Shown here piece after piece: positions 59,303 through 61,074 of a stretch of DNA of 64,000 nucleotides. Source of the DNA: Arctopsyche grandis (taxonomy: Eukaryota; Arthropoda; Insecta; Trichoptera; Hydropsychidae); contig NC_135365.1 in assembly GCF_051622035.1 (NCBI RefSeq), positions 14,364,001 through 14,428,000 on the forward strand, in the 5' to 3' direction. The position numbers were made by a program, and so were the translations under genes. Each line of letters opens with the position of its first letter. The stretch's first letter is position 1. The notes under the pieces were generated by a model, which saw nothing but the letters and a program-made list of their open reading frames with translations, made no database searches and was not told where the DNA came from.

Positions 59303-61074
59303 AATTTTTATTACGAATTTATTAATCGTGAACATACCATCTAATGTAAAATTATGATTCCAGAATTAAAATGATCGTTTAATTCAAGTATTACATCAAT
59401 ATTTATAGGTATTATATTTACCAATAGCAGGATGATAATGAAACCTGACTATCATGACAATAACATGAAAATAATGTAACATGATTAATATTAGTATTAA
59501 TTCGTGAAAAATTTGATTTAATTATCAATCCTTCAATATGAAAATAATTTTGATTCATTGTTAAATAAAATTGAAGGTATCTTGGTCAAGGAATAAGGAA
59601 TAAAATTAAAATATTTTCATCCTTTAAGGCTGATATTTGAAATAAGTCAAATAAAAAATTTAAAAGGGTGTATATTACAAAAATCTTGAAACTTTTTGAA
59701 GACAATAAAAACATACATTTACACATGTCTGTGTATATTAATAATAAATTTACATTAAATGATATTAAATTTACATCATTGTGTATATTATAAATAAGTA
59801 ACTTTTGACAATAATTAAATGTGATTTGATTCTTAATTAGAGCGTAAGTTTTTAATATATTTCTTAATGCTACCGTTGGTATTAGAAAAATATGTAATTT
59901 GGGTACACAATTTCAACAAACTTTACATTGTATCAACAAATTCTCTCTCTGAAACCATTTATAACAATTTAATTTCTAAAAATTAGACAAATTAAATGCA
60001 CAAGAAATTTGTAATCAATACAGCTTGTACCTACGTCGATAGTTACCAAATAAAAAATATATATCTTATTTAAATAAATAATATGTACTAAAAGTACACA
60101 ATATCATGCAATTGAAATCTAACACATATTATCTGAAATAGCATATCCATGTTTTGAAATAAACTAGGAATCATATCGATAGAAGGGGCCATCATTTGTG
60201 TATATTCTTATGTGATTCTCTATGTCAGTGATGTCCACTTTGTATCGGTTCAACTAATTCAGAACTTAAAATATTTAAGACATGTTACCTTTGAATATTG
60301 TATTTGATATTTGCTTAAACAAATATTGAAACATTGTTTTCTCTGATTTAAACTATATTCAAATTTATATTCTGATATGTACATATTATATTTAATTAAT
60401 TTCACATATCGCTTCTTATTTTTAGTGTAGTCAATTAGCGCGAGAGAAAAATGACAAAGTGTGACAGATTTATTAAATAACGTTTCTATTGTACATATAT
60501 GTACATATACCAATTTCTTTTAGCAACAAAATATTTTTCAATGATAGAGGAAAAACTACTAAGATAATTTTTGATGTAATATCAAACAACTTCTTGTTCA
60601 TATTAAGATTGGTATAACATGTTATTGAATTCTGGCGAGTTTCTACTATTTTGAAAACCAATAGAGTGGAAAATGGTGCTGTAATCCTGTTAAAATTAAA
60701 TATGCGAAATGAGTGGTATATGAATCACGGAAACATGTAATTATAACAAATAACAAAAGGGGTTGCAATGTATTATAAATAAATAAATAAATTTTTCGTA
60801 CTTATAAACAAAGTATTACAAGAGGTCTAAAAATGCAAATTCATGTATTACATATGTATGTATGTACATATCATATAATACATACATATACACTAAATCT
60901 AATACCCATTTTGAATTTTCTCTCGAGCAAATTACTGTTAAATATTTATTTAAAATGTTATTTTTTAAATAAAATGTATATTTTACGTGTCATTTAATTA
61001 TATATATATGTATATGTTTATGTATATTTATTTATCTTTCAGCTAAAATTGGACTTATAAAGACTCTGAAATGA
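18202..61074 (+). CDS. Skeletor/Knickkopf-family protein (DM13-DM13-DOMON), 14 coding exons
   Basis: Joining the exons listed separately gives 2049 nt, 682 residues, with every junction GT-AG and phase-consistent. There is a signal peptide (about 1-28), DM13 domain 1 (about 36-136), DM13 domain 2 (about 155-265), DOMON (about 290-440) and a cupredoxin-like C-terminal region (about 505-665) rich in conserved Trp, His and Cys. Each DM13 has the YDGxGPDAxFWVG signature. Family members are extracellular; Knickkopf is tethered to epidermal membranes and organises and protects cuticular chitin, while Skeletor was first described as a spindle-matrix protein. The WLSVWC and WLGVWC strings, with cysteine, resemble Skeletor/Knickkopf-2-like members. 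The length and optional hydrophobic tail resemble Knickkopf itself. I leave the exact orthologue open. Intron 1 is 30,355 bp. Confidence 0.9.
18449..18594. repeat. Foldback MITE, copy 2
   Basis: A full-length relative of 974-1120 with both arms (AAAGAGCGGACCCAGAGCGC at left, GACGGCGCGCTTCCGATCC at right). It sits about 170 bp into intron 1, just after the signal-peptide exon. Confidence 0.75.
18691..19808. mobile_element. Element with ACTTTATCTATGTA ends and about 144-bp internal tandem repeats
   Basis: The ends are exact 14-bp inverted copies (18691-18704 and 19795-19808). Inside, CTTCCGGT or near variants recur at about 18843, 18987, 19129, 19273, 19417 and 19574, giving a degenerate tandem period of roughly 142-157 bp. 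Units also share TTTCAGTTC..AT and GGTTTTTGAGAAAA-like segments. The right end carries CGTGATCAGTGATCGATTC. No ORF is conserved between units and no target duplication was found. The class is uncertain: it may be the repetitive 3' region of a retroelement, or a non-autonomous DNA element. Confidence 0.6.
19809..21847. other. AT-rich intronic DNA, nothing recognised
   Basis: Two kilobases without a supported gene or repeat, apart from ACATATGTATGTA-type tracts near 20809-20860. Short frames here are Ile/Phe/Tyr-rich and have no motif. Confidence 0.5.
21848..22215 (+). mobile_element. tRNA-derived SINE, + strand copy
   Basis: The head contains a box A-like TTAGTGGTTGCG and a box B GGGTTCGATCCCG, the two internal RNA polymerase III promoter boxes of a tRNA-derived SINE. 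The body has GTTTGCCAATTTATCTGATT, which recurs in the copies at 30425, 32020 and 37268 (all minus). The tail ends in an AAATAAATT-type tract. It is not a functional tRNA, because no cloverleaf with a proper acceptor stem can be drawn. Confidence 0.8.
22216..22720. other. GC-richer island (22320-22700), no supported gene
   Basis: GC-richer than its surroundings, with an open 94-codon frame (22408-22692) that lacks splice-site support and domain similarity. Candidate intronic regulatory DNA. Confidence 0.3.
22721..24529. other. AT-rich intronic DNA with SINE tail fragment at about 23190-23240
   Basis: The string GGTGCCATGACAGG, then AGCGACATCTATGG matches the 3' end of the minus-strand SINE copies (compare 30427-30470 and 37300-37340). 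A local direct repeat of TTTTCGTTATTATCGTTTAA occurs at 23540 and 23578, next to a GAGGGGCACC/GGGCACCCCTC hairpin. Nothing else is supported. Confidence 0.45.
24530..25130. other. GC-richer island, candidate regulatory DNA
   Basis: Contains a C-rich block, GAGGGATATCCCTC (a palindrome) and CATCGATAACTG-type strings. The 115-codon + frame at 24780-25127 has no domain and no flanking splice logic in the host gene. Of the intron 1 islands this is one of the better candidates for conserved non-coding DNA. Confidence 0.3.
25470..25920 (-). pseudogene. CR1/Jockey-group reverse transcriptase fragment
   Basis: Read on the minus strand, FADDLEIF (FADD codons at 25900-25911) is the catalytic box. Degraded sequence follows, then QLSRADSTVDPGILF, KYSTHITNMRCKATKMLGF and RNAHYFQDP, which are thumb-region residues of non-LTR polymerases. 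Near 25560-25590 the reading shifts frame into LEFGSVIWSPSEIKFSLS. Stops and at least one frameshift make it a dead, 5'-truncated copy. It differs in sequence from the LINE at 53926-54985. Confidence 0.75.
26165..26760 (+). pseudogene. RTE-clade LINE ORF fragment (C-terminal)
   Basis: Translation gives VKTKLMF, then an ISNYIYI stretch, and later LGITRRDRKRNTWVRIMTRV, LKWLWESRV and DDRWTREV. This is the well-known C-terminal pattern of RTE polymerases (LGI..RDR.RN..IR..T.V.DV...I..LKW.WAGHV and DDRWT..V). A GRPQGRWEDEI-like string follows at about 26695 after a stop. The copy is truncated and interrupted. Confidence 0.8.
26761..27599. other. Intronic DNA with GC-richer stretch (27020-27330)
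   Basis: No gene is supported. The GC-richer part includes a GGAGGCGGGGCGGGG tract and a C-rich stretch. Candidate regulatory DNA only by composition. Confidence 0.3.
27600..28090 (-). pseudogene. RTE-clade LINE ORF fragment, minus strand
   Basis: On the minus strand the sequence aligns by eye with the RTE fragments at 26165 and 40405. It carries a WxxFGRMNAVFKSKMP-like string, then the LDIKRQDA, Q.MQEICLA and GTRENAKG-type strings in shifting frames, and ends at an ATGATGATGACG tail. The + strand frames at 27666-27919 are antisense artefacts. It is inactivated by many stops and shifts. Confidence 0.65.
28091..29379. other. AT-rich intronic DNA, nothing recognised
   Basis: ACATATGTATGTA-type tracts (28258-28290, 28405-28430, 28517-28545) and AT-rich filler. 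No gene is supported. Confidence 0.5.
29380..29895. other. GC-richer island with pyrimidine-rich tract
   Basis: Strand asymmetry is strong: the + strand is rich in CTCCCAC/CCCTC from 29575 to 29650. Frames are open on both strands (29372-29680 +, 29532-29858 +, 29456-29677 -), but none has a domain or intron structure, so the openness reflects composition. Candidate regulatory island. Confidence 0.3.
29896..30424. other. AT-rich intronic DNA, nothing recognised
   Basis: No supported gene or repeat. Confidence 0.45.
30425..30850 (-). mobile_element. tRNA-derived SINE, minus copy (full tail)
   Basis: Read on the minus strand, the head ends near GTCACGGGTTTATATTCC (a decayed box B), and the body has an AATTTTCCGATTTTT-like core. 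The 3' end is TGTCGCCTTGGGGGTAATCC, CTGTCATGGCACATAAAATA. The same 3' end occurs at 37300-37340 and 49429-49460, which defines the family's tail. Confidence 0.75.
30851..31244. other. AT-rich intronic DNA, nothing recognised
   Basis: Includes ACGACATCTATGGTC at about 31131, which may be a very short SINE-tail remnant. Nothing else is supported. Confidence 0.4.
31245..31434. repeat. 90-bp tandem duplication
   Basis: Two adjacent 90-bp units (31245-31334 and 31335-31424) are identical except for one A/T difference (AAATAAAC versus AAATATAC). The first ten bases of a third unit follow. The near identity points to a recent local duplication. Confidence 0.95.
31435..32019. other. AT-rich intronic DNA, nothing recognised
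   Basis: No supported gene or repeat. A direct repeat of an ATTAAATTT-type string occurs around 31790-31830. Confidence 0.45.
32020..32305 (-). mobile_element. tRNA-derived SINE, minus copy
   Basis: The minus strand carries AGCGTGTAATGCTTTC, then CACTGGTTCAATCCCTGG (box B), GCCAGATCTTGGATATGTG and AATTTTCCAATTTATCTG. These match the copies at 21848 (+), 37268 (-) and 49425 (-). Its 3' tail is missing or diverged. Confidence 0.8.
32306..32784. other. GC-richer island with (CAT)n
   Basis: A CATCATCATCATCATCAT-type run at 32457-32476 is followed by GC-rich DNA containing repeated CGCGGA/ATCCGCG strings. The open frames (32387-32587 + and 32332-32574 -) lack domains. Candidate regulatory DNA. 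Confidence 0.3.
32793..33427. mobile_element. hAT-type MITE (635 bp)
   Basis: Exact 14-bp inverted ends CACGGCCGTAGCCA, flanked by the identical 8-bp duplication ATATGACT (32785-32792 and 33428-33435). There is no transposase; the insert is AT-rich filler with a GGGGAGAAGGGAGG block at one end. A lone copy of the same end occurs at 53841. A non-autonomous hAT element inserted in intron 1. Confidence 0.92.
33436..35699. other. Long AT-rich intronic stretch
   Basis: No gene is supported. It contains a degenerate ATTAATTTGTATTATTAA tandem block (about 34015-34130), a moderately GC-rich non-coding patch (about 34540-34660), and an isolated perfect CRE palindrome TGACGTCA at 35288-35295, within a segment rich in CGTC strings (35207-35320). 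Confidence 0.45.
35700..36090. other. GC-richer island
   Basis: Purine-rich at 35735-35765 and GC-rich to 35960. The 72-codon frame at 35867-36085 has no motif. Candidate regulatory DNA, by composition only. Confidence 0.3.
36091..36979. other. Intronic DNA, no gene
   Basis: AT-rich, with a pyrimidine-rich stretch (36470-36545). No coding or repeat feature is supported. Confidence 0.4.
36980..37025. promoter_or_regulatory. Cluster of three CRE-like sites
   Basis: TGACGTCA occurs at 36980-36987 and again at 37018-37025, with TGACGTCG at 37004-37011 between them. Three such sites in 46 bp is unusual in AT-rich DNA. TGACGTCA is the classical binding palindrome of CREB/ATF-type bZIP factors. 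The cluster lies in a GC-richer patch (36900-37100) of intron 1, so an enhancer for the host gene is possible; its function is not shown by sequence alone. Confidence 0.45.
37268..37645 (-). mobile_element. tRNA-derived SINE, best-preserved minus copy
   Basis: On the minus strand it starts CAGTATAACTCGGTGGTTTTG (box A region), then TCCTGGTTCAAGTCCTGG (box B), then the body GTTTGCCAATTTATCTCATT. It ends with GTGTCGTTCAGGGGCAACCC, GTAATGGCATCATATG. Both promoter boxes and the characteristic tail are present, so this is the reference copy in the window. Confidence 0.85.
37646..38018. other. Intronic DNA, no gene
   Basis: No supported gene or repeat beyond an ACATATGTATGTA-type tract. Confidence 0.4.
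38019..38083 (+). repeat. 22-bp tandem repeat, 3 units
   Basis: Three units of CCATTTCCATATACGCCATGA, the last diverging at its end. Confidence 0.9.
38084..38725. other. GC-richer island (38330-38725)
   Basis: GC-rich segment with a TACACCTATGTACGTGTACGCG alternating stretch near 38505-38527. Overlapping frames on both strands (38251-38604 +, 38448-38729 +, 38256-38483 -) lack domains. Possible regulatory island. Confidence 0.3.
38726..39099. other. AT-rich intronic DNA, nothing recognised
   Basis: Apart from an inverted pair AACTTTGACT/AGTCAAAGTT at 38895-38922, no feature is supported. Confidence 0.4.
39100..39240 (+). repeat. Retroelement-like tail, GAGCGAATCCGGGT end
   Basis: Shares TTTAATAAAAAAACAAATGAATG, CTATTAGATT, GCCATGTTTAAGCTGTTTAT and GAGCGAATCCGGGTGAAAAC with 15540-15660, and in reverse with 3149-3300. 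Confidence 0.6.
39445..39620 (+). repeat. Partial copy of the ACTTTATCTATGTA-ended element
   Basis: Contains GACCATGAAAACATGATAAG, CAAAATCTCGAAGTCG and the terminal TACATAGATAAAGT, matching 19715-19808. Only the right end is present; the tandem CTTCCGGT units are absent. Confidence 0.65.
39621..40404. other. AT-rich intronic DNA, nothing recognised
   Basis: No supported gene or repeat. Confidence 0.45.
40405..41025 (+). pseudogene. RTE-clade LINE ORF fragment, second + copy
   Basis: Translation yields NNYLYLGQIIDIKRRMILGW then AFGGMN, matching the 'YLGQ...RR...GW.AFG' landmark of RTE polymerases. Degraded sequence follows, then GRWVDNIIKM and an EWRMAVDDDNE-like C-terminus ending near a GATGATGATAATGAA tail. 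Several stops and shifts. Homologous to the fragments at 26165 and 27600. Confidence 0.8.
41026..41569. other. AT-rich intronic DNA, nothing recognised
   Basis: No supported gene or repeat. Confidence 0.45.
41570..41830. other. GC-richer island, candidate conserved non-coding DNA
   Basis: A compact island with ATTGATATTGG, TAATGGAATTATTT and CACAATCCCG strings and no open frame of note. The lack of coding bias and the complex, non-repetitive composition make it a reasonable enhancer candidate; this is inference. Confidence 0.3.
41831..42287. other. AT-rich intronic DNA, nothing recognised
   Basis: May include decayed DNA of the Tigger element that follows; no motif is readable. Confidence 0.4.
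42288..42756 (+). pseudogene. Tigger/pogo transposase C-terminal remnant
   Basis: The reading shows NIYEAVKNIGAAWNEVS then TMKEVWKKL, a stop, then NDFIELLESHRVEMINETLM in another frame, and then the 85-codon stretch 42488-42745 with FTKVNKAVHDAIACYKPIDC, KRATVQTSLDNY. This order (W-x-x-V...W-K-K-L, ELLESH..E..NE.L, RFTKV...A..CYK, ATVQTSLD) is that of the C-terminus of Tigger-type DDE transposases. Stops and frameshifts show it is dead. A matching terminal sequence lies at 43203-43275. Confidence 0.8.
42793..42900 (+). repeat. Foldback MITE, one-armed copy 3
   Basis: GGCCGGACCCACAGCGCGCC, GTTTATTGTTCAATTGTTG, TAAAGATTCGCCAAACCG corresponds to the left arm of the copies at 974 and 18449. The right arm is replaced by unrelated DNA. 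Confidence 0.6.
42901..43202. other. AT-rich intronic DNA, nothing recognised
   Basis: No supported feature beyond TACATATGTATG tracts. Confidence 0.4.
43203..43275. repeat. Likely Tigger-type terminal sequence
   Basis: Read on the minus strand, it begins CAGTAAGTCCTCTACTTACG and runs through GGTTAATTCGTTCCGAAA to AAGCAGTTTT-type sequence ending CTTAAGTCGAGG. This resembles the CAGT...CTTA..CG..-type termini of Tigger/mariner-group elements and borders TA. Together with the transposase remnant 450 bp upstream, it probably marks the right end of that element. Confidence 0.5.
43276..44635. other. Intronic DNA, no gene
   Basis: Includes a CACTCTCGACTCTTGAGTCGA hairpin-prone segment (about 44281-44312: TCGACTC, CTTGAGTCGA, GAGTCGACTC) and a (GT)n run at 43832. 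No gene is supported. Confidence 0.4.
44636..44740 (-). repeat. Partial copy of the ACTTTATCTATGTA-ended element (reverse)
   Basis: TTTATCTACATTTGTACG, TGACAATAGATAAA, GATTTTGACTGATTAG and AATCGATCACTGATCATG correspond, in reverse complement, to 19725-19808. Confidence 0.6.
44755..45010. repeat. Unclassified interspersed repeat, third copy
   Basis: GTTCGCGTGTATGACTCTCG, GACGTGTGCGAGATCGCC and AGTCACCGAACC match 11830-11930. The segment near 44960-45000 resembles bases 20-60. The 60-codon frame at 44756-44938 lies in this repeat and is not supported as a gene. Confidence 0.55.
45040..45085 (+). repeat. SINE head fragment
   Basis: CAGCAACATAGCTAAGTGGTTAACG resembles the box A end of the tRNA-derived SINE family (compare 21852 and the minus copies). 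Box B is absent. Confidence 0.4.
45086..46319. other. Intronic DNA, no gene
   Basis: Mostly AT-rich with a moderately GC-rich patch at 45460-45600. No domain-bearing frame. Confidence 0.4.
46320..46700. other. GC-richer island ending in a retroelement-like tail
   Basis: GC-rich to about 46640, then GGGCGATGCTGGGTATACTC, GCTAGTA, which is close to the GAGCGAAGCCGGGTA...CTAGTA endings at 15660 and 15823. Part of the island may therefore belong to a retroelement rather than to the host gene. The 64- and 73-codon frames are not supported. Confidence 0.4.
46701..47368. other. AT-rich intronic DNA, nothing recognised
   Basis: No supported gene or repeat. Confidence 0.45.
47369..47432 (+). repeat. 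Hairpin plus AAATAAAT tail, likely a retroelement 3' end
   Basis: ACCATTGTGGC (47369-47379) pairs exactly with GCCACAATGGT (47400-47410) across a loop that holds CATTAGG/CCTATAATG, and AAATAAATAAATT follows. A stem-loop followed by an A-rich tail is common at non-LTR retrotransposon 3' ends; the upstream DNA shows no readable ORF. Confidence 0.5.
47433..48632. other. AT-rich DNA before exon 2, nothing recognised
   Basis: No supported feature other than the acceptor of intron 1 (TATTTTATAG, ending 48632). Confidence 0.45.
48633..48864 (+). CDS. Exon 2: DM13 domain 1
   Basis: Encodes residues about 26-102. It contains NRPPYYGRLIG and VYAVDESTLFIKGF, then YDGTGPDAFFWVG, the DM13 hallmark. Acceptor TATAG|CG; donor GGAAG|GTACGC; the joined frame leaves phase 2. 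The exon is GC-rich compared with the flanking introns, as real exons are here. Reading past the donor reaches a stop at 48934, so a truncated read-through product is not likely to be functional. Confidence 0.93.
49135..49240 (+). repeat. RTE ORF C-terminal scrap
   Basis: GTGGATGACAGTTGCTGAAA, AGACTTTCAACCAACAGTGG and GAATGGCTGGGAATGATGAT resemble the very end of the RTE fragments at 26165 and 40405, including the GATGATGAT ending. Confidence 0.5.
49425..49715 (-). mobile_element. tRNA-derived SINE, minus copy
   Basis: The minus strand shows GTCACGGGTTCAAACCC (box B), the CAGTGCTGCTGGCCAAACTT body and the tail GTCGCCTTGGGGCAATCCC, GTAATGAGAGCATG. Same family as the copy at 37268. Confidence 0.8.
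51677..51905 (-). mobile_element. Jockey LINE 3' end, minus copy
   Basis: The reverse complement closely matches 10110-10330. It has TATTTATAAGAATT-like, GTTTTTGAGCTATTTTTCC, ATTATGCTGTACAT, AGAAAATGATCAGTA and a terminal AAGCATTTAAAAATCAAAAT. No coding part remains. Confidence 0.75.
52461..52572 (+). CDS. Exon 3: end of DM13 domain 1
   Basis: 112 nt, residues about 103-140: NNTDVILRLPMGRRM and IRWLSVWCRRFT, the C-terminal half of the first DM13, where a conserved W-L-S-V-W-C motif closes the domain. Acceptor ATTATAG|GG; donor CACG|GTAAAA, phase 0. An N-glycosylation sequon (NNT) is present. Confidence 0.93.
52640..53190. other. GC-richer island in intron 3
   Basis: GC-rich, with repeated CCGGGAAAATCCCG/TTTTCCCGG strings (about 52830-52875). 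The 84- and 89-codon + frames lack domains. Candidate regulatory DNA. Confidence 0.3.
53841..53925 (+). repeat. Lone hAT terminal sequence
   Basis: CACGGCCGTAGCCAGGGGTG matches the terminal repeat of the MITE at 32793. No partner end is seen downstream, because a LINE is inserted from about 53926. The remaining right part may have been lost. Confidence 0.6.
53926..54985 (-). mobile_element. 5'-truncated CR1/Jockey-group LINE
   Basis: On the minus strand it starts within reverse transcriptase at LLYADDLKVF (about 54950-54980). It runs through the polymerase C-terminus and a 3' UTR, and ends in TAAAATAAAAT repeats near 53926-53960. Similar AT-rich strings on both flanks (ATATTATAATTATA-like) could be target duplications. 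Typical dead-on-arrival insertion in intron 3. Confidence 0.8.
54136..54975 (-). pseudogene. Reverse transcriptase C-terminal part
   Basis: Landmarks in order: YADDLKVF catalytic box, NSESDCLKLQSDID, then CARDLGILIDSKLSF, HINHIVIKSYKLLGFICR and SNMEYASIIWSPYY. The frame is open until a TAA at 54342-54344, where relatives usually keep a leucine. It then resumes in the same frame with SEINFNVNARFTRCTN and ends near 54136. One in-frame stop and the missing N-terminal half inactivate it. The sequence is clearly less decayed than the other LINE fragments in the window. Confidence 0.85.
55255..55350 (+). repeat. AGCGC-motif array
   Basis: TCAGCGCAAACC, TTAGCGCCGACA, TTGGCGCAGACA, CTCAGCGGATGA, TTCAGCGCATGG and TTCAGCGCAAAA follow each other at roughly 14-17 bp spacing, with an extra GGCGC just upstream. 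A degenerate short tandem repeat, possibly part of a dispersed element. It lies 260 bp before exon 4. Confidence 0.7.
55606..55824 (+). CDS. Exon 4: linker and DM13 domain 2, first part
   Basis: 219 nt (73 codons, phase 0-0), residues 141-213: VDFGEVFIPPGLDPP, then ARTFYIPNLHYDGAGPDAYF and WVGTGSEPNPYG. The second YDGxGPDAxFWVG signature is clear. Acceptor GCGTAG|GTTGAC; donor CAAG|GTGAAT. Contains an NVS sequon. Confidence 0.94.
55825..55994 (+). other. Intron 4 with a 30-bp tandem duplication
   Basis: 170 bp. A TTGACTATACATTATTCAAG unit is duplicated at a period of 30 bp (about 55881-55940). Confidence 0.9.
55995..56195 (+). CDS. Exon 5: end of DM13 domain 2
   Basis: 201 nt (67 codons, phase 0), residues 214-280. 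YQGEDIELQLPGNLT and HDIDWLGVWCVQY close the second DM13, and FGHVNIPKDLDVPPAL leads toward the DOMON domain. Acceptor ATAG|GTGCCG; donor TACG|GTAAGT, the strongest donor in the gene. NLT sequon present. Confidence 0.94.
56196..56925 (+). other. Intron 5
   Basis: 730 bp, AT-rich, no supported internal feature. Confidence 0.9.
56926..57015 (+). CDS. Exon 6: start of DOMON domain
   Basis: 90 nt, residues 281-310: SNCRELLDRRMQVRWEIQ, the first strand of the DOMON fold with its conserved cysteine. Acceptor TTTCAG|ACAAG; donor ACAG|GTATAA. Confidence 0.92.
57142..57385 (+). CDS. Exon 7: DOMON core
   Basis: 244 nt, residues 311-391. IEIELSARIRADQYMSFGVS, MIGADLAVVFWNES and DYVVTHASQCDG, CPDTRLGG are DOMON landmarks; YMSFGVSG and MIGADxxV are the most recognisable. 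Donor TTAG|GTTGTT is weaker than the others, but the join to exon 8 gives the expected DVTLVSGSR. Confidence 0.93.
57463..57671 (+). CDS. Exon 8: end of DOMON and linker
   Basis: 209 nt, residues 392-461: SGSRKDGITTVIYKRPL finishes the DOMON sheet. FGPLNSRQEANAH, with DEIKIDFSSN, corresponds to the segment after DOMON in the family. Acceptor TTACAG|TATC; donor TAAT|GTAAGA. Confidence 0.93.
57745..57886 (+). CDS. Exon 9: start of C-terminal cupredoxin-like region
   Basis: 142 nt, residues 462-508: DDNACEGLADL, then IGPTGGKRGYSAITG, the conserved 'GPTGGxxGYxAITG' lead-in. Acceptor TTAG|GATGAC; donor ACAG|GTATAA, phase 1. Confidence 0.93.
57965..58088 (+). CDS. Exon 10: cupredoxin-like region
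   Basis: 124 nt, residues 509-550: KPSWGIAWYLNDLLIPEIYV and ERGQTYQFVVEGGDD, the beta-sandwich core of the C-terminal domain. Donor GCAAA|GTTAGT. The following intron carries an RTE-tail insertion that starts about 22 bp after the donor. Confidence 0.93.
58110..58437 (+). mobile_element. RTE-type LINE tail, copy 2, inside intron 10
   Basis: Close copy of 1128-1462: ACTAGCTGAACCCGGCATGC, TTCCCGTTCCC blocks, CATTTGAAATTATAGCGTTG, GTTTCATCGTAATCGGTTCA, GACACACACAGACATTC and TTTTTATATATATG. Without it, intron 10 (58089-58500, 412 bp) would be about 80 bp, like intron 11. Confidence 0.8.
58501..58631 (+). CDS. Exon 11
   Basis: 131 nt, residues 550-594: YHPFYICDSPEGGFGQKSE and RQRVFAGVSYDSEG. H-P-F-Y and the cysteine are typical of the cupredoxin-like domain. 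Donor GCAG|GTAATT. The next intron (75 bp) has no in-frame stop, so its retention would add 25 residues in frame. Confidence 0.92.
58707..58870 (+). CDS. Exon 12
   Basis: 164 nt, residues 594-648: AGRYCEWTHKTID, KTLQLECERGDQA, NWTVEQETPDLLYYQ. Cysteines here pair plausibly with those of exons 11 and 13. Acceptor AAAG|CTGGGC; donor CCAG|GTATAT. Confidence 0.92.
58985..59057 (+). CDS. Exon 13, spliced form
   Basis: 73 nt, residues 649-672: CYTHTNLGWKIHVINPG, then ANIIPGA. C-x-T-H-x-x-x-G-W-K-I-H-V is the closing motif of the family. The donor GCAA|GTAAAT joins to 61043 in frame. The exon may instead continue into the intron (next entry). Confidence 0.88.
58985..59152 (+). CDS. Exon 13, read-through form with hydrophobic C-terminus
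   Basis: If the donor at 59058 is not used, translation continues SKSTIIKNMKHW, then TIISILTSIYIFIYTNPGR, and stops at TAA 59150-59152. The result is 703 residues with a C-terminal hydrophobic segment of about 16 residues. This resembles a GPI-anchor signal or a tail anchor, although four mostly polar residues follow it. AATAAA at 59185-59190, 33 bp after the stop, would allow polyadenylation. Knickkopf is known to be membrane-tethered by a GPI anchor, so this may be the main form. Confidence 0.6.
   Translation, partial: CYTHTNLGWKIHVINPGANIIPGASKSTIIKNMKHWTIISILTSIYIFIYTNPGR
59185..59190 (+). terminator. Poly(A) signal for the short transcript
   Basis: AATAAA shortly after the stop codon of the read-through form. 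AT-rich DNA gives many such hexamers by chance, but its position fits an intronic polyadenylation event. Confidence 0.4.
59215..59301. repeat. (AT)n/(ATACATACAT)n microsatellite
   Basis: Alternating TA runs and TATATACATACA units. Confidence 0.9.
61043..61074 (+). CDS. Exon 14: short soluble C-terminus
   Basis: Acceptor TTATCTTTCAG|CT, with a good pyrimidine tract. It encodes TKIGLIKTLK and TGA (61072-61074). Joining from 59057 is in frame and gives a protein ending without a hydrophobic tail. The exon is short and was found by splice logic only, so confidence is moderate. Confidence 0.55.

Larger units (their letters stand above)
59153..61042 (+). other. Alternative 3' UTR or intron 13
   Basis: In the spliced form this is the rest of intron 13. 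It is AT-rich, with a TATATACATACA-type microsatellite at 59215-59301, and has no supported gene. Confidence 0.6.

Noticed and set aside
48633..61074. Exact naming as Skeletor or as Knickkopf
   Set aside because: The domain order is shared by both. Cysteine in the VWC motifs points one way, length and hydrophobic tail the other. A phylogeny is needed, so no symbol is given.
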